64,000 bases of DNA from Simmondsia chinensis (taxonomy: Eukaryota > Streptophyta > Magnoliopsida > Caryophyllales > Simmondsiaceae): the NCBI GenBank assembly GCA_018398585.1, contig JAGTTD010000001.1:33430438-33494437 (forward strand), written 5' to 3'. The position numbers and the translations under genes are program-made. The notes beneath the pieces are model-generated. The model was given only the letters and a program-made list of their open reading frames with translations. It ran no database searches and was not told the origin of the DNA. The first letter of the stretch is position 1. Each line of letters opens with the position of its first letter. Shown here piece by piece: positions 10,543 to 21,664 of this stretch.

Positions 10543-11240
10543 GATGATGACAAATAGGTATTTTCTTTTAAAAATGTGAAAGTTGAAGTATTGAATTCAC
10601 CATAAAAGTATTAACTAATCAAATCATTCAAATACCTAATTTATATCAAGTCATGAAGCATTGTCCAGCGTGTTAAAGGTCAATCTCAATTGTCCCCCCT
10701 ATATGGATGCATTGCAGGAATCAAACATTTAATACCTCATTATCAGCATCAATTTTACCATAACTCAAGCAAACACCAACTTCTCTCCCCCTTTGTCATC
10801 AACAAAAAGAAAATAAATCAATTCAATACAATGTGTTTAATATTTCTCTCTCCTTCATGATATGGCAAGTATTTTGAAAAAAAATGATTTGCACAGTGTT
10901 CAAACTGACATAAACAACACCAATCTTTAATGTTGCTGGAGGTTTTGCAATTCTCATAATACATTTACCACTTTAATCAAAATTACGAAAAAGAATGTGA
11001 GGGAATATTCAAGTTAAACAAAAATTGGAGAGATTTTGTTCAAAATAGAGATCAAAGGTAAATCAATTTTACTATTTTCTCTAAAAATGGTTTACAAGCA
11101 CTAATATCTATTGGATTGGATAAGAATACTTGGCCAATTGTGGGCCATTGTGTTGAATCTTTGAGAGTTATTTTCAATATAACCATGCATATGAAATTAA
11201 TGCACACAAGTAATAATATTTCACCTGATAGTTCCAAATA
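10543..11240 (-). other. D 3' untranslated region
   Basis: This follows the RNase H remnant on the minus strand and has no coding sequence. It aligns with the two outer parts of the C 3' region (about 23676-24150 and 25920-26100). It lacks the roughly 1.77 kb between them, which in C holds an extra gene. Confidence 0.65.
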
Positions 11241-13704
11241 GAGGCCTAGTAAAAATGTCTAACTAATAATCATTTGTAGGGACAAATTTTATAGTGACAT
11301 CTTCTTTAAGTACATAATTACGAATGATATGATGTCTACCTCTATGTGATTGGTTCTAAAACATTAAGCTGTAGTTTTGGTTAAGCATACTGTATTACAC
11401 ATTATGGAAGCACGGCCAATATGAATGTGTTAATCATCAAATTTGTGCATTAACAAGATGTTTGAGCACAATGATTGGCACAAGCAAGGTATTTGACCTC
11501 AAAGGTAGATAAGGAAACATTTCGGTTTTTTCATTTTTCATTTTTATAATTTTTTAACCATGACACTAAAGTAGACAAGTTCCGCAATTCGATTTCTGGT
11601 CTGCTTTGTAACACGTAAAATCCACAGCATTATGTCAAACTAGATCTAGAAAATCACATTTTGATAAAACAAGTATAAGTATCAACTAGGCAACGAAAAA
11701 AATTATTTTCACGACATATTATTGCAATTCTTTTTGGACATGCATGAAATCAACCACATATGCACACATTAAACAAGATACCAAGCCTACTTGTGGAATG
11801 GAAAAGAAGGGATCGAATCATACCTTTATTTAGCTTTTTGATCCACATTTTTATTTTTTTCACCCAAGTCTAGCTTGAGTGTTGAGCTCATTGGAGTTGC
11901 AATTGCCGTTGAATTTTTCATGCCAAACTTCTTAAGCATTTCTTTGATTTTTTTTTTTGGCTTGTTTACTAAATTTCCTTCCTTGCTGGGCATGATTTGC
12001 ATCCAAGGAAGTAGATGATTTCTCCCAACATGCTCATTTTGAATCCCTACTCAAAAGATTTGAAAATTCTTCACAAATTGATGTGTTAACAGCTCCAAAC
12101 ATTATATCATCAATATATAGAATTGTTTGATAAAAAGTGTGGTATCAACATCCCTCTTAAAAATCTATTTTACATTAAAAACGAAGTCAGTCTTTCATAC
12201 CAAGCTCGAGAAGATTGTTTCAATCCATAAAGAGCCTTTTTGAGTTTGAAAATATGATTGGTAATTTTGTTATCCTCAAAACTGAATGGTTGTCAAACAT
12301 AAACTTCTTTTCTAATAAAAATATTCAAACATACACTTTTCACATCCATTTGAAAAAGTTCAAAATTTTTGAATGAATTAAAGGCACATAAAATTCTAAT
12401 AGCCTCTAATCTAATAAAGGGTGCAAAGTTATTTTCATGGTCTATACTTTCTTCTAGGTCATAGCTCTTAGCTACTACCCCTTCCTTGTTTCTTACCACA
12501 TCAAGAGGGATCACCGATAATTTGACTTGTTGGGTCATTCTTCGAGAATTTTCAATCACATGTAGCACATCTTCCTCTTGGATTCTACTTTTTTGACATT
12601 TCCTTTCGGTTCATCTATTGGAGCTTTGAGTTAAGCCATTTCCTTCTCCTTGGATGTGGGTGTGATGTTTGTTTGTCTTATCACTATATCATCATCATTA
12701 AGGAATTCTAGATGACAAGTTGTTAGTTTCAATAGGTACAACTTGTATAGACTCTTCTACTACCTTTGATCTTTTATTATACACTCTATATGTTTTACTA
12801 TTAAGAAATTAGTCAATGAATAATCCTTCATCCATTAATGGATCAAATTTACCAAGATTCGTTTTACCATAGTTGTGGATGAAGTATTTACACTCAAATG
12901 GCTTGAAATATGTAATATTTGGTTTTCTTCCTTTGTAAAAATTCGTAGGGTATTTTCCTCAAAATCGGCCTTATTAAGCTCGATGTAAAATAGCAAGCAG
13001 TGTTAACAACTTTGGCCCAATATGAATTTGGCAAATTGTTTTCCTCAAGCATGGTTTTTTTTCATTTGTTCAAGGGTTCTATTTTTTTGTTCTGTGTTAT
13101 TATTATTATAATTTTTTTTGAACTACTTTGTTTTGATGAGAAAATGTAGGAGTTAAAAAATTGTGGTGAAGTCAAAATTAACCACAATATTTTTCAAAAT
13201 CATCTTTTCCAAATTCTCTTCCATGATGTTCTAATTGAAACAATTTTAAATCTTTTTCATTTTGTACTTGTTTGCAAAACTTTTTCGAACCCATCAAGGG
13301 TTTCACTCTTATCACAAGCAAATAAGCACCAAGCAAAATAGGAGTAGTAATCAACAATTACATGTCCATACGTTTTTCAGAATGGCTCAAACAAGTCTAT
13401 ATGCAATAGTTCCAAATGCCTTGAGATAGAAACTACATCATTTGGTTGGAATGAAGATCTTGTTTGTTTCCCATATTGAAGTGCATCATGAATATGAGCT
13501 TTTCGAATTAAGATTCGGTAGTCGTCAAGTAAGGTCACTTTTCAAAGGTTTTGAAATTAAGTCCATATTAGCATGCTTAAATCTTATATTTCAAATCCAA
13601 TGATCATTTCAATCGAGACACTAGAACTTTTCACAGAGTTCATACGTTCAAGATCAATTATGTAGATATTATCACATCCTAATCAATCAAATGGTCCTTC
13701 ATTC
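11241..13704 (-). pseudogene. D integrase, RT and RNase H, heavily decayed
   Basis: Minus strand. Integrase fragments lie at about 13700-12950. RT is clearest in the open stretch 12568-12293: LEESIDHENNFAPFIRLEAI, then RILCAF, FELFQMDVKSVCLN and RKEVYV, the copia fingers and palm. Sequence below 12290 reads HIFKLKKALYGLKQSSRAWY with one frameshift. Near 11960-11840 it reads KKFGMKNSTAIATPMSSTLK. RNase H remnants lie at about 11700-11300. Stops are frequent throughout, more than in C, fitting a greater age. Copia A interrupts integrase at 13704. Confidence 0.8.
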
Positions 13705-15808
13705 TATTGGGAGAGACTAACCTAGTTATTAATTAATCTAACTCTGATTCCAATTGTTAGGTTCACAGTTCACCAACTATGGTCACAACAAAGTGCACCT
13801 GTTAGAGCACTCAACATAGGAGACTATTCTCACTACCTAAGCCCCCGGTCAGAGAGTCACGCTTTGTGACACCTCGCATCCTAGATTTCCTGGGAATAGG
13901 GTTATCTCTATAGATCCCTTTGGTCTAATACCAATAGTTGGGTTTAATTTCAAAATTTTCCCTAACTTAATTAAATTAACACAGCGGAAGGGTTTAAAAT
14001 TCTTAATTTTATACCTAAGGTTGATTTAAAATTCCTAATTTTAAATCTGCAGATTTAAATTCCTAATTTAAATCTATATGCCTCTACTCTAATACATTCA
14101 TAACAATAGCATGAACTTACAACCGGCATAAAAAGAAAAGACGTAAATAAATAGAAAAATGAAAAACTTTCAAAGAGAAGGAAAGAAGAACAAACCCATA
14201 ATTGCTCGAAATAAAGAAAACCAGAATAATAATAATACTCCTCGAAAGCTGAGAAATTCGAGATCCAACTGCCTTCTCCACAATGACCTTGAACTGCCTG
14301 GAAAGGAGGCTCCAAAAAATATTAAATTTTGAGGAAAGAGATATTTCTCTCTCCCACTAGGTCTCCTAAAGTCAATACTGTTCAAAACCTTAATTTTTTT
14401 ATTTTCAGTTGAATGCCATACCTTTGGAATAGGTGTCTCTATTTATAGTAGTATACCAAAGCGACTAAGCACAAATTTTTTGTTGTGGAATTCACTAATT
14501 TAATACAAAATGCAGCTTATTGATGTAAAAAGCAAATAAAATGATGCGTTTCATAAACAGTTCAAGCAGCGTGCTTTTAAATCCATAACGCATGCCACTT
14601 GGCGGGCCGAGAATTGGCCCACACATGAGCATGCGAATCACCGAATGACTACCTAGCGCGATGGTTGGTCGAAGCGTGTAGGCACGGATGGTGCCTGTGT
14701 TTGCGATTTTGCTTTTTTTTTTTTTTTTTTTGCTTTGTTTCATATATGTAAAAATTCACCTTATTAATTTTAATTTTTAAAATTATTTTATTTTATAATT
14801 TTTAACTTTTATTGATCTCATTAATAATATTTACAAAATTGAATTTACTCATTGTATGAATTCTTTAATATTTTTCCAATAGTAATAAATACAGCGGCTT
14901 GCGTAGAGACCTCATGGACAATTTAAATCTTGCTCCAAATGGGTAAAGTTAATTACCATGTCATGATAAAATTTAATTATCATTTGATGGGACTTAATTC
15001 CACTAAATAAATTCCACTGCACTCTAGACTTAAATAATTTATTCGATATTTCCCAAATAGACTATATTGATGACAACAACCCCTCCACTAGATGTCCATG
15101 ACGAAGAATAAATATCACTACTACCATTATCTTTCTCATAGCTTCTCCATTAGTTACCGACTCGCCCTTCACTGAATAATTTATTTATACTTGAACATAT
15201 TCATAGTGTAAATTCCAAATGCCAAAACACCTAGAAAACTTTGGGCAAAGATTCCGAACTATTGTTATACTTGCGAATCAACTAAGAGGACATCTGTACC
15301 TCATAATAGAGTGTAGATTCCATATTGAATACCTAATCTTTGTCACACTTCACGCCGCTGCCCTGTGTATGTGGGAATTCAATCATGCATTTAGATCTTA
15401 CTTATAGTACACCAAAGTGACTAACGCACCATGCACAAGTCCAGAATACTCTCAGGATTTAGAGTCGTCATTCAAACACTACAACATGAATTGCTCATCT
15501 CTAACACTAGTCCAGAAACAAGCAACTCACATGGTCCAACTCGGTCTGTCAATCTTATTAAACACACCGACATAATACTTTTAGATCGCCATCCACATGA
15601 CCAATACAAGTCATCTAAAGTGTTAAGTCATGTTCTTAACAAACAAGTAGCCCAAGCTCATCATCAACCACGAATTATTCAAATAACATTCCGTACCATT
15701 AGTTCCAAGTCTACCTGTGGCTTAATCTCATTACCCACTTCAATTTTATTCTTTAACAAAGTAATATTTCCAGGACAAATTTGGATTTTTCGGACACCAT
15801 TCCTAACA
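13705..15808 (-). repeat. A 3' LTR
   Basis: About 2.1 kb. The first 231 bases (13705-13935) are absent from B, whose LTR begins at the point equivalent to 13936. A minus-strand TATA box, TATAAATAG, lies at 14447-14439. About 120 bases present in the right LTR (21470-21590) are missing here at 15740. The end TTCCTAACA at 15800-15808 abuts the polypurine tract. Confidence 0.88.
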
Positions 15809-15819
15809 ATCTCCCACTT
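15809..15819 (-). promoter_or_regulatory. A polypurine tract
   Basis: On the minus strand AAGTGGGAGAT lies directly before the LTR. B has AAGTGGGTGAT at 41379-41369. Confidence 0.7.
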
Positions 15820-15863
15820 ATCATAAAGCCCATTTATTATAAACTTTAAACTCATCCTTTCTA

Positions 15864-16120
15864 ACCAAAGACGGCACCAACACGCCGTCACCGGATCCTA
15901 TTAGAACTCCGAAGTTAAGCGTGCTTGGGCGAGAGTAGTACAAGGATGGGTGACCTCTTGGGAAGTCCTCACCCTCAAGTTGGGAGCACTGGGAAACGGC
16001 CTCTCTTCAGGTTAACACCATGAAGGGGGAAGGTTGCATACATCCGCACCCCCCCCCCCCCCCCCCGCCCCCTCCCCAGACCCTGCGTAGGCAGGAGCCC
16101 TTGAGGCACTGGGTATGTTC
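15864..16120 (+). mobile_element. SINE with 5S-rRNA-like head and Au-type tail
   Basis: The 257-base body is flanked by a 20-base direct repeat with one mismatch: CTTTAAACTCATCCTTTCTA at 15844-15863 and the same with a G at 16121-16140. Bases 15871-15970 match plant 5S rRNA from about residue 12 to 105. Bases from about 15990 (GGGAAACGGCCTCTC) through GAAGGTTGCATACATCC and CCCCAGACCCTGCGT to CACTGGGTATGTTC match the conserved 3' domain of Au-type plant SINEs. An 18-base C run sits inside (16049-16066). The same place in copia B (about 41380-41420) is uninterrupted. It encodes no protein and would depend on LINE enzymes. Confidence 0.88.
15911..15962 (+). promoter_or_regulatory. 5S-type internal pol III promoter in the SINE
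   Basis: The A-box region GAAGTTAAGCGTGCTT (15911-15926), the intermediate element GCGAGAGTAGTAC, and the C-box GGATGGGTGACCTCTTGGG (about 15945-15963) are nearly unchanged from plant 5S rRNA. This is the type 1 promoter bound by TFIIIA. Other plant SINEs use tRNA-type A and B boxes instead. Whether it is active cannot be told from sequence. Confidence 0.75.
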
Positions 16121-16140
16121 CTTTAAACTCATCGTTTCTA

Positions 16141-16425
16141 TGTATGAACTAAAGGTCTAGTGAGACAAAGTCTTAGTCAAGTCAATTATTCTATGTGACC
16201 AACATGCCCTCTTTGCAGCTTCTGAAGCTACAACGTATTGAACCTCTATGATGAAGTCAGCGATATAATACTACTTGACATTCCTCCCACTAATGGCTCC
16301 TACTCCAAGGGTAAAGACATACCCAGATGTCAAACGTCTAGCATTTCTATCTGACTGTAAGTCTGAATTGGTATAGTGAACTAGAATCAACCCAAATTGA
16401 CTTAACAACAAAATCTGTACAGCTA
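16141..16425 (-). pseudogene. A RNase H remnant
   Basis: Minus strand: NSDLQSDRNARRLTSGYVFT, LGVGAISGRNVK, a stop, then VQYVVASEAAKRACW. These match the copia RNase H core (DSDFQSDRDSRKSTSGYVFT and AEYVAASEAAKEA in family relatives). It directly follows the RT catalytic box, so the RT C-terminus and the connection are missing. B has the same gap. The frame contains stops. Confidence 0.8.
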
Positions 16426-17183
16426 TTAACACCCGACATCATTCCCAATGAGTAGCATACCGTCGACATACAATACTAAGAAAGTCACTACTTTCTCTTG
16501 ATATTGTTTGTACACGCTTGGTTCGTCAATCAATCGCTCAAAACCATTAGACTTAATTGCTTCATTGAATCTAATATTCCATGACCGTGATGCTTGCTTC
16601 CGTCCATATATGGACTTCTTCAGTTTACATACCATATGCTCCTAATTTTTGCCAATAAAACTATTTGGTTGCCCTATATAGATCTCTTCTTTAAGACAAC
16701 CATTAAAAAAAGGGCCGTTTTGACTTCCATTTGCCAGATCTCATAACGAGCTACAATAGATAGGAGTATCCTTATGCTTACTAGTGCGAAGGTCACATCA
16801 TAATGAATTCCTACCTTTTGGGTTAAACCCCTAGCAACCAGTCTTGCCATGAAAGTCTCCACCTTCCCATCCACTCTTCTTTTCCTCTTGTACACCCATT
16901 CATAACCAATTGGCTTAAAGGCAACAGGCACCTCTACAAGATCCTAGACCTGATTAGAAAGCATAGATCCTGTCTTAGATTTCACTACTAAGACCTATTG
17001 GTCAACATCTTTGTCTTTAACTGCCTCATTGTAGCTGAGAGGATTAGACTCAATGTCACAGTCAACCATTAGGGCTCCGGCCATGAACCTGTTAGGTGCC
17101 CTGACAATCCTCCCACTACACCTAGGCTTTCGTGTACTTAGAACATTCTCAACCCTGACAGTAGGTGCATCTAATGCATCCAT
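16426..17183 (-). pseudogene. A reverse transcriptase, truncated
   Basis: Minus strand open stretches 17183-16995, 16931-16674 and 16635-16426. They read PRCSGRIVRAPNRFM, then PIGYEWVYKRKRRVDGKVET, MARLVARGLTQKVGIHYD, EIWQMEVKTALF, KLKKSIYGRKQASRSWNIRF and VLYVDGMLLIGNDVG. The catalytic box is YVDG, having lost the second aspartate. Frameshifts separate the blocks. The domain stops just after the catalytic box. Confidence 0.85.
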
Positions 17184-17289
17184 TGTATCCGAAATTGTAT
17201 CTAGCTGTTTAGAATCAGCGTCACTTTGTTTCCTCTAACACTGCTTTATTTTTGCTTTTGTAGTCTACTACAAAATTATCATTTAAAAT

Positions 17290-18190
17290 TTCGTATTTAC
17301 TTTTATATTAAAAAAAAAAACTTTTAATTAGAGGGATTGTAGAAAAGACCACCCTTGTTCTTTTGGGATAACCCTAAAAAAGAGATTGGTAAGGTAGCCT
17401 GACTCATCACAGACCTTACTATCTCTAACAATGTCCTATTACATCTTTGCAACACCATTCTGCTGCGGTGCACCCAAAACCGAAAGCCGAGATCTCAACC
17501 CATTTGCAGTTAGGAAATCCAGAAACTCACCAGAAAGTCATTCACCACCTCAATCTAAGCAAAGTGACTTAACTTGTTTGCCTAATTGCTTTTCATCTTC
17601 AGCTTTGTACTCTTTGAACTTTTCAAAAGAGTCCGACTTATGTCTCATTAGGTAAACATATCCATATCTTGAGTAGTCATTATTAAATGTGATGAAGTAC
17701 TTATACCCACCTCTTGCCTGAACATTTTTTGTCCACATACATCTGTAAGAACCAGCTCAAGCAAGTCACCAACCATGTTGCCTTTACTCTTAAAGATAGA
17801 CTTGGTCATCCTTCCTTCTATGTAGGATTCATAGGCTAGTAATGACCTCAAGTCCAAAGCCTCCATTAGTCCATTTTCACTAGACTTTGGATCCTATTCG
17901 AATTAATGTGACCTAAATGTTGGTTCCATATGTAGGCATTATCCCTTTCAAGGTGTTTTCTTTTAGGAGATCGAACAAGTGAGCTTGTGTTAGATTCATC
18001 TAAACAAATGTCAGAGTTTTGATTAAGAAATTACATAGATAATCCGTTTATACATGCACCTTTGCAAATAAACAATTTATTTCTTATAATGACTCGTTCA
18101 AAACCAAAATTAACTTAACAACCATTATTCATTAAACGATTACAAATGAACAATCCTTTAAAAACAAAACCCTAACACTAAATCTTAAGC
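17290..18190 (-). pseudogene. A integrase
   Basis: Minus strand. The pre-integrase region lies near 17900-17650. The core is at 17738-17550, with RGGYKYFITFNNDYSRYGYV and HKSDSFEKFKEYKAEDEKQL. Just below 17550 come GGE, SGEFLDFLTANGL and LGAPQQNGVA. These are the DDE-fold signatures of copia integrase (DDYSRYG, GGEF, PQQNGVA). A stop sits beside GGE and a frameshift follows. The 3' end is decayed. Confidence 0.82.
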
Positions 18191-18197
18191 TAACATC

Positions 18198-18520
18198 TCA
18201 TACACCTAAGACCATTACTCTTATACTATCTACAACTGTAAGGTACAGCTTCCCATCATGTAGACTCCTAGTTAGCCTGAGTCCCTGTAACATATTACAG
18301 ACATGGTCAGTTGAACCTGAGTCCACAGACAATGAACATGGTGGACTCTCAATGGTGTAGCACTCAACTATGTGAGATATCAATATATTTTCACCACATG
18401 GCTTAGTAGTCTTTGTAAGAAGAGAAGCTAAGTACTTAGTGTAGTTCTTCTTCCAGTGGCCACTCTTCCTGCAAAAAAAAAAAAAAAAAACACTTTTCTT
18501 CTGTTGGCTTCTTTGTGCAC
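18198..18520 (-). pseudogene. A gag zinc knuckle and protease start
   Basis: Minus strand: C-R-K-S-GHWKKNYTKYLASLL near 18475-18420 is a broken CCHC knuckle. The open stretch 18383-18198 reads IVECYTIESPPCSLSVDSGS and TDHVCNMLQGLRLTRSLHDG. The VDSGS motif is the copia protease active site. The rest of gag is decayed, and an 18-base A run lies at about 18473-18490. Confidence 0.72.
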
Positions 18521-20211
18521 TTTCTTACTACACCAGCAACCTTGCACTTTCCTTTCTCTCTAGTAGGTCCCTTGTCAGTAATAACTAAGTCAAACTTGTT
18601 TTTCTAGGCAATGTAATTTGGTCCAGTGAGTACATTATGTATTAGAATCGAGTGAAGTTCACCAGCCACATCGAATTTTAAAAACTGTAAATGCAAACAT
18701 CTATGTAACTGTCTAACAAGAGTCATATATAATGCGATGATATCTATTCTTTAATTTTAGCAAATATAATAAGTCAAGTATCCACTAAACTGTGCTATCA
18801 TGCATGCAATGATGACCCAAACACACCACTTCTTACTCCTTGGCAGCGGGGTCGCACGAAGCTAGTTTGTGTGAGCACTATTCTCAATTAACATGTTTTT
18901 TTGTAACTCTTACTAAACATGATTAATTCACCACTATACCTTAATCTCTAACATAGCACAACAGAGCTCCTTGGGGAGGCTAATACATCGCACTAGTCAA
19001 CTGTAAACCATTACCTAAACCTCCGTACAAATACACGTAATACTCTACTGGAGCGTGGTCGCATCGCTTCTTTGCAGTTTTGTTTATCCCAATAGAAGTC
19101 TAACCCTATCATCTGCAAACCAACATCCTCTGTAGGGAGGTCTATCAATCTATTATACTACTAGACCGGTAATAGAGACTGTGAGATTTCAACAATTGTA
19201 CCTCGCTCCCACTTGATTTTTATAAACTAGTGGTTTTTAATTAACTTGCATTTGTAACTTGGATTATCCCATAATCCCCTCTAGAATCTCATTCTAAAAA
19301 TTAACTAATCAAAATGAATTAATTAATTTTATCATTTTACAACATACATTATCTCATAATCTACCTTAGAATCTCATTCCAAAATTAACCAAGAAAATTA
19401 GTTAATTAGTTTCTATTTAAAATAGTACCAATTTTATAATTTAGATTATTTCATAATCTACTTTGGAAACCCATTCTAAAATTAAATTAATTAATAGAAA
19501 TAATTTTATTATTTAAAATAGTGCTGACTTGCATCTTAGATTATCTCATAATCTATTAAGAATCTCATTCACAAATTTTAAATTAATTAATAAAAAATTA
19601 ATTTTTAATTATTATGTGAACTTGTACTAATGTCTGCACATCTTTAAAAATTTTTTAAATTAAAATTTAATTTAAATTAATAATTGAATATATAATTGAA
19701 TCTAATCTTATTAGATCAACTTCATCATATTTCGTAAAAATAATTGAATATAGTCTCATTACATCAACTTTTTCCAATTTTGTATAAATAATTGAATCCA
19801 ATCTCATTAGATCAACTTTTCCAATTTCGTAAAAATAAATGAACCTAGTCTCATTAGATCAACTTCATCCGATTTCATAAAAATTAATTGAATCTAATCT
19901 CATTAGATCAATTTTATCCAATTTCGTAAATCATGATTAAATATGCGTAGTCTCATTATGCAAACAATATGGTTGTAATTTCATGAATTGATAAATCCGA
20001 ATTTACTAATAATTCATTAACGATTTAAATAATTTAAATTGTTACTTTAAACTATCTAATTTACTATTAGTTCATAAACGATTTTAAACAATTTGATTCG
20101 TTACTTTAAACAATCTTTCCTTCTTAATAAAATTTCTATTTTATTAAATTGCTAGTCCATTTATTTTGATCTTTTTATACCTATTCATATTATGAATATA
20201 ATCAGAGGCTG
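18521..20211 (-). repeat. A leader with two families of A/T-rich minisatellites
   Basis: Between gag and the primer site. At 19225-19620 a unit of about 85-100 bases recurs, built on TTAGATTATCTCATAATCTA and AGAATCTCATTCTAAAAATT. At 19683-19935 a unit of about 58 bases recurs four or five times (AATTGAATCTAATCTCATTA then GATCAACTT and CCAATTTCGTAAAAA). B has both at 44515-45000 and 45145-45300, so they belong to the element. Degenerate gag sequence may lie at 18521-19200 but could not be read. Confidence 0.8.
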
Positions 20212-20223
20212 GCTTTGATACTA
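20212..20223 (-). promoter_or_regulatory. A primer binding site
   Basis: On the minus strand TAGTATCAAAGC, directly after the 5' LTR with a 2-base spacer, differs by two C-to-T type changes from the initiator tRNA-Met complement TGGTATCAGAGC. B has TGGTATCAGACC at 45577-45566. Confidence 0.75.
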
Positions 20224-20225
20224 AT

Positions 20226-21659
20226 TATTGGGATAGAATAACCTAGTTATTAATTAATTTAGTTCTGATGCCAATTGTTGGGTTCACAGTTCTCTAACTG
20301 TGGTTACAACAAAGTCTACCTATCAAAGCACTCAGTGTAGGAGACTATTCCCGCTAAGCCCTCACATGTGAGAGTTCCTGGAAATATGGTTATCTCTAGA
20401 GATCCCCTTGCTCTAATACCAATAGGTGGGTTTAATTTAAAAATTTTCCTTTACTTAATTAAATAAACGCAACGGAAGGGTTTAAAATTGTTAATTTTAA
20501 ACCTAAGGTTGATTATAAATTTTTAATTTTAAATCTACAGATTTAAATTTATATGCCTCTACTCTAATACATTCATAAGAATAACATGAACTTGTAACAG
20601 GCATGATAAGAAAAGATGTAAATAAATAGAAAAGCGAAAAACTTTAAAAGGGAAGGAAAGAAGAACATACCCATAATTGCTCCAAATATAGAAAACCAAA
20701 AAATAATAATACTCCCTAAAAGTCGAGAAAATCGAGACCGAACTTGCTTCTATGTAATAACCTCGAACCGCCCAGAAAGCGGTCTCAAAAAATATTAAAC
20801 TTTAAGGAGAGAAAAATTTCAAAAGAAATTTTTCTCTCTCACGAGGTCTCCAAAAGTCAATACTTTCATAATCATTTAATTTTTTTTTTCAATTGAATGC
20901 TAAACCTTTGGAATAGGTATCTCTATTTATAGTAGTATATCGAAGAGGAAAAAATGTAAAATTTTCGATGTGCGATTCGCTGATTTAATACAAAACGCAG
21001 CATATTGATGTAAAAAGTAAATAAAACGACACGTTTAATAAACAGTTCAAGCAACGTCCTTTTAAATTCATAAAGTGTACCACGTGGGTGGGCCAAGATT
21101 GGCCCGCACGCGAGCATGCAGATCACCGAATGACTACTTGCGGGCTAGTTGTTCGAAGCGCGTAGGAGAGAGAAATGCTTGTCGGTCAAAGCTTGCGTTT
21201 GCAATTTTGCTTTTCCTTTTTTTTTTTTGCCTTTGTTTTTCACATATAAAACATCATCTTATGAATTTTAATTTTTAAAATTATTTTATTTTATAATTGT
21301 TAACTTTTATTTATCTCATAAATAATGTTTGGCAAAATTAAATTTACTCATCTCATTAATTATTTAATATTTTTTCGATGGAAATAAATACAAAGGCTTG
21401 CGTAGGGACTTCAGAGACAACTTAAATCTTGCTTCAAATCTATATGTAGCTTAATCTCATTATCCACTTGGAACAAACATGTAAACTATAATCTGAGGAC
21501 TCTGTCCATCTCATGGATGACACTTAAAAGAAAACCACATGCAGTACAAAGGCTCGCTTACACAAATTTAATGAGGAAATGACTGGAACTTCAATTTCAT
21601 TCTTTAAGAAAGTAATATTTACAAGACAAATTTGTATTTTTAGGATACCATTCTTAACA
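20226..21659 (-). repeat. A 5' LTR, internally deleted
   Basis: Starts TATTGGGATAG and ends TTCTTAACA on the + strand. TATAAATAG lies at 20941-20933 (minus). About 770 bases, equivalent to 14941-15710 of the left LTR, are missing at 21438, with CCAAAT/CCAAGT words at the break. The first 198 bases are the same extension seen in the left LTR. Confidence 0.88.
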
Positions 21660-21664
21660 CATTC

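Larger units (their letters stand above)
13705..21659 (-). mobile_element. A: Ty1/copia element inserted in D
   Basis: LTRs 13705-15808 and 20226-21659 are bounded by a perfect target duplication CATTC (13700-13704 and 21660-21664). The LTRs run TATTGGGA to TTCCTAACA or TTCTTAACA, so the ends are TA...CA in both. The internal region on the minus strand has an initiator-tRNA-Met-like primer site, a long A/T-rich repeat leader, a zinc knuckle, protease, integrase, a truncated RT and an RNase H remnant. It is the same family as B and holds the 5S-like SINE at 15864. Confidence 0.92.

Noticed and set aside
15431..15826. 131-codon + strand frame
   Set aside because: Falls inside the copia A LTR and runs through its terminus; no domain.
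15871..15970. A genuine 5S rRNA gene
   Set aside because: The first dozen bases and the 3' end are missing, the sequence runs into a SINE tail, and the unit has a retroposition target duplication. It is a SINE head.
15871..15970. Cassandra-type TRIM, whose LTR also carries 5S sequence
   Set aside because: No LTR ends or 5-base duplication surround it; the Au-type tail and 20-base duplication fit a SINE.
19683..19935. CRISPR-like spaced repeats
   Set aside because: Repeats are contiguous, imperfect and without unique spacers; they are a minisatellite within a plant element leader.
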